From Anaerocolumna jejuensis DSM 15929 (GTDB lineage Bacteria > Bacillota > Clostridia > Lachnospirales > Lachnospiraceae), in the NCBI RefSeq assembly GCF_900142215.1, contig NZ_FRAC01000033.1, positions 5,888 to 69,887 on the forward strand: a stretch of DNA of 64,000 nucleotides, given 5' to 3'. Below, in pieces: positions 44,427-53,006 of the stretch. The notes under the pieces were generated by a model. That model was not told where the DNA came from. It made no database searches and saw only the letters and a program-made list of their open reading frames with translations. Made by a program: the position numbers and the translations under genes. Positions within the stretch are counted from its first letter, which is position 1; every line of letters starts with the position of its first letter.

Positions 44427-44906
44427 TTAATCATGATAAAAAATTTTTTGGTAATAAAGTTCACATTCCCTGGGGTAGTTGGACTTATCGATGTCTGCAA
44501 GCAGCTTATTATTAAAATACTCACTAAAATCGCTTTTGGGAACAGCATCCTCATCGTTATAGATAGCAAGCATCGCCGCTTTCATTTGTTCTTCCATATA
44601 ACACGGAACATGCCCTGCCAGAACAATCATATTATGCTGATCCGTATGCCCCAGATATAAATCAATTAAAAGGAATTTGTCCTTCCCGGCGTCAAAAAAA
44701 ACATGTACGTCACCCTGACCTCTATCAAGGTTACAATATTCTTCAGCCAATTCATTGGCATTTACAGCAATCTCCAATAATTGGAACAGGCCTGTCACTT
44801 CATTTGTGAAAACAGCCTCTTTAGCCTCCCAGTTATCCCGAAAACTGCCCTCGAACAAGATTTCAAATGGTATCACATATTCTACTTCATATGGCATATT
44901 CCTCAC
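44427..44906 (-). CDS. Hypothetical protein, 159 residues
   Basis: I do not recognise this protein. It is acidic and soluble, with a core of alternating hydrophobic strands (GDVHVFFDAGKDKFLLIDLY) and a cluster near the C-terminus rich in Asn/Tyr. CGAGGTGAGGAAT precedes the ATG. It is in a minus-strand row of small genes that ends in gene fragments on its left side. Confidence 0.5.
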   Translation of the reverse strand: MRNMPYEVEYVIPFEILFEGSFRDNWEAKEAVFTNEVTGLFQLLEIAVNANELAEEYCNLDRGQGDVHVFFDAGKDKFLLIDLYLGHTDQHNMIVLAGHVPCYMEEQMKAAMLAIYNDEDAVPKSDFSEYFNNKLLADIDKSNYPRECELYYQKIFYHD

Positions 44907-44930
44907 CTCGATAAGTATAATTTAAGGAAT

Positions 44931-45311
44931 TTAACTTCTTTTACTGATTTCATCTGTTATCAAAGCTTTTGATATATACATTGCTTCTATCATATTCTTG
45001 AAGCGGGTGTGATTAGAGGTGCCCTCTGCAAATTTTTGCTGAGCTTTTTCGCATTTGCTGATAATGGAAGATACGGGCCGCAATGCATCCATCAATTCTT
45101 CTTTTGTATATTCTTCTTCTGTATATTTGTCCAATACATTTTCGTCCGCTATCAAAGCCTTTGAAATATATAACGCTTTTATTCTGTTCTTAAGGAGTGT
45201 GTGCTGGGAGGTACCCTCTGCAAATTTGGGCTGTGCCTTTTCACATCTGCTGATAACTGAAGAAACAATTTGCAGAGCTTCCTCTAATTCTTTTCTTGTA
45301 TATTGCTCCAT
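44931..45311 (-). CDS. Protein with duplicated approximately 55-residue domain
   Basis: The 126-residue protein is an internal tandem duplication. Residues about 4-57 and 66-120 align almost throughout: YTRKELEEALQIVSSVISRC against YTKEELMDALRPVSSIISKC, and AEGTSQHTLLKNRIKALYIS against AEGTSNHTRFKNMIEAMYIS. The units are helical and carry a conserved Cys-Glu-Lys-Ala-Gln core. Single-unit versions of this family exist as small unknowns in clostridia, from memory. Function unknown. Confidence 0.65.
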   Translation of the reverse strand: MEQYTRKELEEALQIVSSVISRCEKAQPKFAEGTSQHTLLKNRIKALYISKALIADENVLDKYTEEEYTKEELMDALRPVSSIISKCEKAQQKFAEGTSNHTRFKNMIEAMYISKALITDEISKRS

Positions 45312-45388
45312 CCTAGTTCACCTCAAATTCCGGATTATTGCCTTGTCATAAGGCGGTTTCTCCATTACACAATGAATTAATTGTACCC

Positions 45389-45901
45389 TCAAGGCTTTTT
45401 CGCCAAATACAAAGCAATCGTATCGTTAAGTGTTATTTTATTTCCCATATTTATAATAGTCTCACGGATTCCGTTATAAAAGCTTGATTTATATGGCTCC
45501 TGCAATGTGATATGCTCTACCTGTGTACTGGCTAAGTATTCAATATACTCCTCGGCGGTATACACTCTTGTCCTTTTCCAATCACTATAATTGTAATCAA
45601 CAAAACCATAATTGACAACATTGTCATAATCCAGTCTGCATGTATATTTTGTTTCAACTTGAAAATGTTCATCATATACCTTTTGTATTGCGTCATACAA
45701 TGCTCCATTCGGTGTTTTTTCATCTGTCCGTGTCATAAACATTGCTAATGTTCCACCGCTTTTAAGAAGCTCATTCACCTTTGGAAAGCAGATTTTTTCC
45801 GGTATCCACTGTATCGTTGCCGCCGAAAAGACCAAATCGTATTTTTGAATGCCAAAGTCATGGGTTTCAACCTTCCTCCCGATAAGAATCAAAGTTTGCA
45901 T
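45389..45901 (-). pseudogene. SAM-dependent methyltransferase, N-terminally truncated
   Basis: The 170-residue frame has the later part of a class I methyltransferase (YDLVFSAATIQWIP as motif IV, then LLKSGGTLAMFM) and a full C-terminal domain. The SAM-binding motif I (GxGxG) and the preceding 60-70 residues are missing. It overlaps the stop codon of the upstream membrane protein gene (TAATG), so it may still be translated, but it cannot bind SAM as a normal enzyme would. I therefore call it a truncated gene. Confidence 0.62.
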
Positions 45902-46980
45902 TATTTTTTATTTAATTTCATTTCGTACATAAATTCCAGCTTCCGGTAATAGTCCATTTCAATCAAATCCGTAGGCTTTACCTCTCCGTCCCTTTTATCA
46001 AAGTAGGCAATGCCTGCAAAGGTAAGCATCTTATGGACAAACTGTGAGCAGAACATAATATTGGGCTTATGGGAATATTTTAAGACAAGTCCCATAAGGT
46101 TATAGGCGCTGCCGTCCCTGTTGATCTCCTGTACCTTATCATAAATCCTGGTCTTCTGCTCCCTGGTACAGGAAAGCTTGTACACCAATATGGAAGCCTC
46201 CTCTTTCTTATTAAAAAAATCCAGCATTTCATAATTCAGCCCCGGTGGATATACTCTTTCCCCGCCATTATAACTGATTACGGTCTTTAATTCCGGATCA
46301 AAGGATAAAGAAGCATGATTATATTGCTTCCCCGTAAATGTTGAAATAATTTCACTGGCCGGACTGCCGGTATTGGAAAGAATAATATAGATATTTTTAT
46401 CACCCAGCCATTTTCTCGCTTCTTCAAAATACTCTTGCGTTAAGACCCCTTTATTAATATATTCAAAGGAATTATGCCGGTACAGCTCGTCCTTAATGCT
46501 TAATAAATTTTCAACAGAAAATGCCTTACCTGCTTTATCAATCTTCTCCATCGCGCTGATAATCTTATCTCTGCCAGCTTTGATGTCAGCAAAGCTGATG
46601 CTTGCAACCTCCTGGGCAGAGGGCAGGTAGAGGTCTGCATATTTATTAATGGTCACGAACCTTTCTACCAGAAAAGGAAACCATATGACAACAGCTCCAA
46701 ACATCCTGCCTATGAGCCTGTGGATTTCCGTCTGGCCGGATTGAAAGGTCACGATGGATATATAGGTTATCTGTAATGCCATAATTGCAAAATATATGGG
46801 AATTAAACATAGCTTAATCCTGCTTTCCGTTGGCACCATTAAAGTCCGCATAAACATCAGCAAACAGATGAATATATAAGTGCAGACCGTGAATACGAAA
46901 TTTCCGCCGATTATTGTATTGATAATCATTAAAATCAGTAACAGCTTTAAGGCTATCGTATATCTTTTTAAATTCTTCAT
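45901..46980 (-). CDS. Membrane protein with YiiX/YebB-like (C92) papain-fold domain
   Basis: The 359-residue protein has four N-terminal membrane helices (within residues 8-120) and a C-terminal domain resembling permuted NlpC/P60 enzymes of the YiiX/C92 type: the catalytic His in YNHASLSFDPE near residue 220 and the Cys in FCSQFVHKML near 310. In permuted members the His precedes the Cys, as here. These enzymes act on lipids or amide bonds; the substrate is unknown. GGTTTTAGGAGCCATGT precedes the ATG. Confidence 0.72.
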   Translation of the reverse strand: MKNLKRYTIALKLLLILMIINTIIGGNFVFTVCTYIFICLLMFMRTLMVPTESRIKLCLIPIYFAIMALQITYISIVTFQSGQTEIHRLIGRMFGAVVIWFPFLVERFVTINKYADLYLPSAQEVASISFADIKAGRDKIISAMEKIDKAGKAFSVENLLSIKDELYRHNSFEYINKGVLTQEYFEEARKWLGDKNIYIILSNTGSPASEIISTFTGKQYNHASLSFDPELKTVISYNGGERVYPPGLNYEMLDFFNKKEEASILVYKLSCTREQKTRIYDKVQEINRDGSAYNLMGLVLKYSHKPNIMFCSQFVHKMLTFAGIAYFDKRDGEVKPTDLIEMDYYRKLEFMYEMKLNKK

Positions 46981-47164
46981 ACATGGCTCCTAAAACCTTT
47001 TTCATTGCCTCTTATTGGAATTCATCAGAATAAATTCAAAGTCCATTATCATTTTCTGCATTTCATTTTCTCCGGGTTATTCTCAAGAAGGTTTTAACGG
47101 TATTATAACACGAAAGTCCTATTTTTGATATGCTCTTTAAAACTATTTAACTATCACCTGACCC

Positions 47165-47195
47165 AAAAAGGAACCAAAACCCAAAGCTTGGTTCC
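47165..47195 (-). terminator. Intrinsic terminator after the LysR gene
   Basis: GGAACCAA (47170-47177) and TTGGTTCC (47188-47195) form a stem, followed on the minus strand by TTTTTGGG. It ends the acyltransferase-LysR unit about 50 bp past the LysR stop. Confidence 0.75.
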
Positions 47196-47245
47196 CTCTT
47201 TCAATACATCACCTGCTCAATTAGTTGCAGGGCAGGATAATCCGG

Positions 47246-48133
47246 TCATGCAAACAGCCGATTATAATTTTCAGTAAAAAAGTCCTTAAACTGTTTTTCT
47301 GCATTCGAAAAATATTTTTGCTTTTGCCAGGACAGTCCGATTTGTATTTTGGGATTAGGAGACACTATTTTCAGCATTTTAAGATGGCTTTTTCCTTCAT
47401 GAGGACGTTCTATCATATATTTTGGCAGAAGGGCGATACCCCTGTTCAGCTCCAGCATATCCTTAATCAAGCTGCCTCCCACCTCAAACTTAATGTTGGG
47501 TGTAAATCCGGCTGATTGGCAAATATCGTCTGTTATTTTTCTAAAATTGTAGCTATGGTCAAGGGTGATAAATGCGTCCTCAGCCACTTTATACAGGTCG
47601 ATTGATTTTTGATCTGCATACCGATGACTTTCTGGTACCACCAGCACAATCTCCTCTTCCTTTAATATCCGGCATATAATATCATCGCCGCTGATTGCAG
47701 GAACCGCCAGGCCAAAATCAATCTCCCCCGACTGCAGCTGTTTCTCAACATTTTCGCGTGTATCACATCTTTGGGTAATCATAATATCCTTATGCTCCAG
47801 AAGAAATTTTTTTAGAATCCCTGATAAAAGCTGCGGATTTGTGGTCGCAAGTGAAATACGTCTGGACTGAGTTCCGTTAATTTCCGACACTTCATTTTTT
47901 GCATTTTCCAGTTCAAAGAAAATTCTATTCACCCTTGCCAAAAAAGCTGCTCCTGATTCATTCAACTCGATATTACGTCCCTTTCTGTCGAACAGCTTTG
48001 CACCCAGCTCATCCTCTAAATGAGATATTGTCATACTCAACGATGGCTGTGAAATATTCAATTCCTCTGCCGCCCTTGAAAAGTTCTGTGTTTTGGCGGC
48101 AATCTGGAAGTATTTTAATTGTAACAATTCCAT
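47246..48133 (-). CDS. LysR family transcriptional regulator
   Basis: The 295-residue protein has the N-terminal LysR helix-turn-helix (MELLQLKYFQIAAKTQNFSR, then AAEELNISQPSLSMTISHLE) and a C-terminal periplasmic-binding-like effector domain. It is 18 bp downstream of the acyltransferase gene on the same strand, an unusual arrangement because LysR genes more often diverge from their target. Its targets cannot be read from the sequence. Confidence 0.92.
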   Translation of the reverse strand: MELLQLKYFQIAAKTQNFSRAAEELNISQPSLSMTISHLEDELGAKLFDRKGRNIELNESGAAFLARVNRIFFELENAKNEVSEINGTQSRRISLATTNPQLLSGILKKFLLEHKDIMITQRCDTRENVEKQLQSGEIDFGLAVPAISGDDIICRILKEEEIVLVVPESHRYADQKSIDLYKVAEDAFITLDHSYNFRKITDDICQSAGFTPNIKFEVGGSLIKDMLELNRGIALLPKYMIERPHEGKSHLKMLKIVSPNPKIQIGLSWQKQKYFSNAEKQFKDFFTENYNRLFA

Positions 48134-48151
48134 GTCAGTTACCTCAACCTG

Positions 48152-48907
48152 TTAATTATTTTCAAATAGCCGTTCGGGACATTCCAGAAGTTTCTTTACA
48201 CTATTCAGAAATTTACCAGCATATGCACCGTCCACCGGCCGGTGATCAAAAGAAATGGTCAGCGGAAGTACCTTAGCTTCTCTCCATTGTCCGGATTGCA
48301 TGTAAGTCGATGGCTTTACGGAACCAATGCATATACCTGAAATAATGGGCTGGGCAATTGCAATTGAGCCGCTATCCACATGAAATGACCCAAAGTTCGA
48401 TATCGGAAAATTTCCAAGGTGCTGCCGGCAAAACTCCATGGGATCTAAATCTGAGCCCCTTGGATTTTCCATTAATCTCTTCAAAGTTTTCAGAAATGCA
48501 CCGTTTCCAGAGCGGATTTTATCCAATTCTTCCGTGGTTTCCTTTGCGATCGATCCAAGACTTTTTCTGTCGGGATGATGTAAAGCAATATATTCAACAT
48601 GCTGTTCAACCTCAACCGGAATACTGATTACCAATTCATTATTCTCAATGATGTCTTTACTGGTGAAGAAACTAAAAAGCAAAGGATAATTTTTCAGTGC
48701 ATCAGCAACTGCCTTTGTAACAAGATGCGTGATCGTAATATGGGTTGAAGATTGATTATTCCTATTTGCAATTGCCCTTAGTTCAAGCAGGTGAGTCACA
48801 TCAACTGTAATCATCATTGTAACAGTTGGAACCATTCCTTCGGCTCTGTATTTTTGAATCTGAAAGCGCCGAAACATAATATCTTTCTGCGTCAATAACT
48901 GCTGCAT
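48152..48907 (-). CDS. Stand-alone 2-oxoacid dehydrogenase E2-type acyltransferase domain
   Basis: The 251-residue protein is only the catalytic domain of dihydrolipoamide acyltransferases: it ends with SFDHRPVDGAYAGKFLNSVK, containing the catalytic His and Asp (HRxxDG). The lipoyl and E1/E3-binding domains of a normal E2 are absent, and no E1 or E3 genes are nearby. The fold also occurs in chloramphenicol acetyltransferase, so another CoA-dependent acyl transfer is possible. I prefer the ATG at 48907, 9 bp after AAGGAG. Confidence 0.8.
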   Translation of the reverse strand: MQQLLTQKDIMFRRFQIQKYRAEGMVPTVTMMITVDVTHLLELRAIANRNNQSSTHITITHLVTKAVADALKNYPLLFSFFTSKDIIENNELVISIPVEVEQHVEYIALHHPDRKSLGSIAKETTEELDKIRSGNGAFLKTLKRLMENPRGSDLDPMEFCRQHLGNFPISNFGSFHVDSGSIAIAQPIISGICIGSVKPSTYMQSGQWREAKVLPLTISFDHRPVDGAYAGKFLNSVKKLLECPERLFENN

Positions 48908-49119
48908 ACGCTTTTTCTCCTTCATTCTATATTCACTTTTATTATAAGTTTAATATTATCATTATCAATATATAGTTAGCTATTAATATATAAGTTTAAA
49001 TTTATATATTAATTCGATAAATTAATTTATGAATCTCTGCACTTTGATTGATATTATAGAATAAAATACTCACAATCCCAATATATTTATGTAAAGCTTC
49101 CCATTTTGAGGTTTCAACT

Positions 49120-50847
49120 TTGACAGCTGAAGAGGCCAAAAGAATCTATAGCAATGAGTTTGCCGACCTAATTGTTGAATATGCCGGCAATGAACCCTCT
49201 TTCAAACAATATCCCAATGCCACCTTTCAGAGTCTCGTCCACACTGAGCCAGCTGAAGGCCATGGCCATGTTACCTATGTGATGAGAATTCCCATTAATG
49301 AGCTTTCCAATCAGACAATTTCACAGTTAGGATATACTGCAATGCCCGCCCTGCTAGGAATCATCAGCGAATCGGCTGTGGAAGCATCCGGCATTACCAG
49401 AATCAGAACTATCCCCAAACTTAATCTCAGAGGCGAAGGCGTATTGATCGGTATTGTGGATACCGGTATTGACTATACAAATCCTATCTTTCTAAAAGCA
49501 GACGGAACAACAAAAATATCGGTTCTCTGGGATCAGGCAATCTATGGAGAAGACTATCAATCCAATACATTTTATGGTACTGAATATACCGGAGAGCAGA
49601 TAAATCAGGCACTAAAAAGCCCAAATCCTTATGCTATAGTGCCCAGCAGAGATGAAAACGGCCATGGAACCATGCTGGCAGGTATTATAGCAGGGAACGA
49701 GGTGCCGGAGCAGGGATTCACGGGAATCGTGCCGGATGCTGAACTTGTGGTAGTTAAATTAAAGCCTCCAAAACAATATTTAAGGGATTTTTGGAAAGTA
49801 CCGGATAATGCCGTATGTTTTCAGGAGAATGACATCTCCCTTGCTTTGGAATATCTTGAATTAACGGCCAACCGGTTAGGAAAACCCATGGCTATCTGTT
49901 TGGCTTTGGGTACATCTCTGGATTCCCACGACAGCAAGAGTTATTTAAGCAGGTGGGTCTCTATAAGGGCAGAAAATTATAATTTTTCCATCCAAACTGC
50001 TGCCGGTAATGAAGGGAGTGCAAAAAGGCATTTTTTTGGTTCCATCAATCCATCGAAAGGATTTGAAACCGTGGAATTAAAGGTGGGGGAAAATGAAGGG
50101 GATTTTTCCATGGAATTATGGGGAGATTCTCCAGGACTGTTTTCCATGGATATAAAAACTCCCTCAGGAGAATATATACCTCGAATTATTCCAAAAATAA
50201 ATGAGGCAAGATTAGCTTCTTTCATTTTTGAACAAACAAAAATTAATATTGATTATCAAATTGTTGAATCCGGCAGCGGTGATCAGTTGATTTTACTTCG
50301 GTTTACCAAACCTGCTCCCGGCATATGGGTTTTTAGAGTCTATGGAAAGGGTGATTTAAGCTTAAGTTTTCATATCTGGCTGCCAATGGAAGGCTTCATT
50401 TCAAATGATACCTACTTTCTTCGCCCGGATCCAAACACTACCCTGTTATCTCTGGGCAACAGTACGGAAGCCATCACCGTGACTGCCTACAATCATGAAG
50501 ACCGAAGCCTTTATTTAAATGCCAGCAAAGGCTATACCAGAACCGGTGTTATAAAACCGGATATTGCCGCACCCGGAGTAAATATCCTGAGCCCTGATTT
50601 AAGCCATGGATTTGCAGCCGTGAGCGGAACCAGTCCTGCGGTCGCCCACACTTCCGGTGTTGCCGCCATGTTATTGGAATGGGGCATAGTAAAAGGTAAT
50701 TTTCCTTCCATGAAAACTGCGGATATTAAAATTTTAATGATCCGGGGTGCAAACAGAGCACCCGAACTTGTTTATCCGAATAAAGAGTGGGGATACGGTA
50801 TTCTGGATGTATACAATATTTTCAACAGTCTTCGAGAAGGTTTATAA
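49120..50847 (+). CDS. S8 family subtilisin-like protease (Csp-like), intact triad
   Basis: The 575-residue protein has an approximately 95-residue prodomain, then a subtilase domain with Asp in IGIVDTGIDYTNP near residue 115, His in ENGHGTMLAGIIAG near 184, and the catalytic Ser in AAVSGTSPAVAHTSG near 507. Between His and Ser there is a long jelly-roll-like insert, as in the Csp germination proteases of clostridia. It starts at a TTG with GAGG 8 bp upstream. It is 44 bp before a paralogue that lacks the catalytic Ser. No signal peptide is visible, which also fits Csp proteins. Confidence 0.87.
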   Translation: MTAEEAKRIYSNEFADLIVEYAGNEPSFKQYPNATFQSLVHTEPAEGHGHVTYVMRIPINELSNQTISQLGYTAMPALLGIISESAVEASGITRIRTIPKLNLRGEGVLIGIVDTGIDYTNPIFLKADGTTKISVLWDQAIYGEDYQSNTFYGTEYTGEQINQALKSPNPYAIVPSRDENGHGTMLAGIIAGNEVPEQGFTGIVPDAELVVVKLKPPKQYLRDFWKVPDNAVCFQENDISLALEYLELTANRLGKPMAICLALGTSLDSHDSKSYLSRWVSIRAENYNFSIQTAAGNEGSAKRHFFGSINPSKGFETVELKVGENEGDFSMELWGDSPGLFSMDIKTPSGEYIPRIIPKINEARLASFIFEQTKINIDYQIVESGSGDQLILLRFTKPAPGIWVFRVYGKGDLSLSFHIWLPMEGFISNDTYFLRPDPNTTLLSLGNSTEAITVTAYNHEDRSLYLNASKGYTRTGVIKPDIAAPGVNILSPDLSHGFAAVSGTSPAVAHTSGVAAMLLEWGIVKGNFPSMKTADIKILMIRGANRAPELVYPNKEWGYGILDVYNIFNSLREGL

Positions 50848-50891
50848 ACCCATGCAATTCTTGATTTCCATTATTAGAAGGAGTCTTAATA

Positions 50892-52607
50892 ATGACCTTG
50901 GAAGAACGCTATAAAATTATAAGTAATGATTATGCCGATTTATTTATAGAATATAATAGAAATCCAAAATTATTAGAGATATTCCCCAATTCTACCCCTC
51001 ACTTAATAAATACCAGGTTTGCTATTGCTTATGTTCCTTCCAATCAATTAAATAGTACCTTTATCAGTCAATTCAGTTATTCCGCCATACCTAACCTGTA
51101 TGGCCTAACAAGCCAGGAAAGCCTGGAAGCTTCCGGTGTCCTGAAACTACGAAGGGTTCCCGACTTTAACCTTCTCGGTAAAGACGTATTGGTCGGCATC
51201 ATTGATACGGGTATTGATTACAAAAATCCAATTTTTCTTCATCCGGATGGTTCCTCTAAAATCCAATATATATGGGATCAATCCCTGGATAGTAATAACT
51301 TTCCGGAACGGTTTTTATATGGCACAGAATTCTCCAAAAATCAGATAGAGCAGGCATTAGCATATAGTGATCCACTATCTGTGGTTCCCAGTACGGATGA
51401 AATCGGCCATGGTACCATGCTGGCCGGAATCATGGCCGGCTCAGAGGATGCTAAAAATAATTTCTCCGGAGTTGCCCCGGAGGCTGATCTTATTGTTGTA
51501 AAATTAAAACAGGCAAAGCAGAATTTAAAGGATTTTTATATTATTCCCCCGGACATCCCCTGTTATCAGGAAAATGATATTATGTGGGGTATCGAATATA
51601 TTTTGCAAAGAGCAGAAGAGCTAAAACGTCCCTGCGCCGTGTGTATCGGTCTTGGCTCTTCTCAGGGCGGCCATGACGGAAGAGGTGCGTTAACCAATAT
51701 ATTATCAATTTACAGCGGCATACCAGGTTTTATCATCTGCCTTTCCGCCGGTAATGAAGGAGATAAAAAACGGCACCACAGTAATTCCATCACTCCTTCA
51801 GACGCCCCCAAAGTTTTTGAACTGAATATCGGAGTACAGGAACCTGGCTTTTCCATGGAATTTTGGGGCAATCCACCGAATATTTATTCTATCGATATTT
51901 TATCCCCTACCGGAGAATTCATACCGCGCATTCCAGAAAGTCTCAAGTCCCACCAGCTTGTCTCCTTCCTTTATGAAAGAGCTTTAATTGATGTTGATTA
52001 TCAATTAATTGAGTCCCGTACTTCGGCTGAATTAATCCTGCTGCGCTTTCATAATCCCACACCCGGTATATGGAAATTCCATATTTACAACAGGGGAAAT
52101 ACTGCCGGAGCCTATAATATCTGGCTGCCCATGAATGGCTTCATTACGAATGATACCTATTTTCTCCAAGCAGACCCTTATACGACTATTACTTCTCCCG
52201 GCGATGGAACAACACCTATTACCGTTACGGCTTATAATCCGGATAATGATTCTTTATATCTTGGAGCAAGCAAGGGCTATACCCGGGATGGAATTATTAA
52301 GCCGGAGCTTGCTGCTCCCGGTGTTAACATAGTCGCACCAACCCTGGATAATGGCTTTAGCTCTTCTACCGGTACGGGAATCGCTGCTGCACATATTGCC
52401 GGAATAGCTGCCATAATGCTGGAATGGGGTATCATCCGGGGATTTTATCCGGATATGGATACCGAGGTAATTAAAAAATATTTGATTCGGGGTGCAAAGA
52501 GAAGCAATATTCTGCAATATCCCAATAGAGACTGGGGATATGGTATTGTAGATATCTATAATGTATTCAATGTTTTAAGAACGGATTTTCCAAACATACC
52601 CAAGTGA
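50892..52607 (+). CDS. S8 family subtilisin-like pseudoprotease (catalytic Ser to Gly)
   Basis: The 571-residue protein aligns with the preceding protease over its whole length: Asp in VGIIDTGIDYKNP near residue 105 and His in IGHGTMLAGIMAG near 175 are retained, but the Ser motif reads SSTGTGIAAAHIAG near 498, with Gly in place of Ser. The codon is GGA-type and the frame is open, so this is a conserved protein rather than a decayed gene. In Clostridioides difficile the Csp pseudoprotease CspC has a Gly at the same position and senses bile-salt germinants. By analogy this could be an inactive partner or sensor; no sleC gene is nearby. AGAAGGAGTCTTAATA precedes the ATG. Confidence 0.85.
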   Translation: MTLEERYKIISNDYADLFIEYNRNPKLLEIFPNSTPHLINTRFAIAYVPSNQLNSTFISQFSYSAIPNLYGLTSQESLEASGVLKLRRVPDFNLLGKDVLVGIIDTGIDYKNPIFLHPDGSSKIQYIWDQSLDSNNFPERFLYGTEFSKNQIEQALAYSDPLSVVPSTDEIGHGTMLAGIMAGSEDAKNNFSGVAPEADLIVVKLKQAKQNLKDFYIIPPDIPCYQENDIMWGIEYILQRAEELKRPCAVCIGLGSSQGGHDGRGALTNILSIYSGIPGFIICLSAGNEGDKKRHHSNSITPSDAPKVFELNIGVQEPGFSMEFWGNPPNIYSIDILSPTGEFIPRIPESLKSHQLVSFLYERALIDVDYQLIESRTSAELILLRFHNPTPGIWKFHIYNRGNTAGAYNIWLPMNGFITNDTYFLQADPYTTITSPGDGTTPITVTAYNPDNDSLYLGASKGYTRDGIIKPELAAPGVNIVAPTLDNGFSSSTGTGIAAAHIAGIAAIMLEWGIIRGFYPDMDTEVIKKYLIRGAKRSNILQYPNRDWGYGIVDIYNVFNVLRTDFPNIPK

Positions 52608-52653
52608 TACTAACAGAAGGAATCTATAAGCTCTTCTTCTGTTAGTATTTTTT
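52607..52653 (+). terminator. Intrinsic terminator after the subtilase pair
   Basis: ATACTAACAGAAG pairs with CTTCTGTTAGTAT around an approximately 15-base loop, followed by TTTTTTC. It begins at the last base of the second protease stop codon. Confidence 0.9.
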
Positions 52654-52708
52654 CTCGCTGGTATTTAATGGTTATTGCTGCAAAATAACGTGCAGCCTGT
52701 ACCCCAGT

Positions 52709-52801
52709 TTACATCCGCCCCCTTACTTCTTCTACAATCGGCAGTCTCAACGTTACGCAGGTCCCCTCTCCCTCCATAGATTCAATATGGATATTCAGGG
52801 A
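52709..52801 (-). pseudogene. Histidine kinase C-terminal fragment
   Basis: The frame ending at the TAA at 52709 reads SLNIHIESMEGEGTCVTLRL followed by PIVEEV, the G-box-to-end stretch of a HATPase domain (GxGTxVTLRLP). Nothing of the kinase upstream remains; it joins the P-loop kinase remnant. Confidence 0.6.
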
Positions 52802-52805
52802 TTCC

Positions 52806-53006
52806 CCCACCTAAGAGCACTCTATTTCCCCAGCGTTTTAAAGCACGCAAACGATACCGTTCCACACAGATTTCTGTTGGTGCAGTTATAAAAACTGCCA
52901 AATCAAATAGCGGATTAAAGGTTTTGCGGATACTCCACATCTGCCCAGACATTACAAAATGAGGGAATTGCGATATATCATTCATCAAACACTCTGTCAC
53001 CTCTCT
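52806..53006 (-). pseudogene. P-loop kinase-like fragment
   Basis: About 67 codons read REVTECLMNDISQFPHFVMS and FNPLFDLAVFITAPTEICVE plus RYRLRALKRWGNRVLLGG, which looks like the middle of a small P-loop kinase (lid region with repeated Arg). No Walker A remains. It abuts the histidine kinase scrap on one side and the end of the methyltransferase gene on the other, so this 0.3-kb stretch is a patchwork of decayed genes. Confidence 0.5.
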
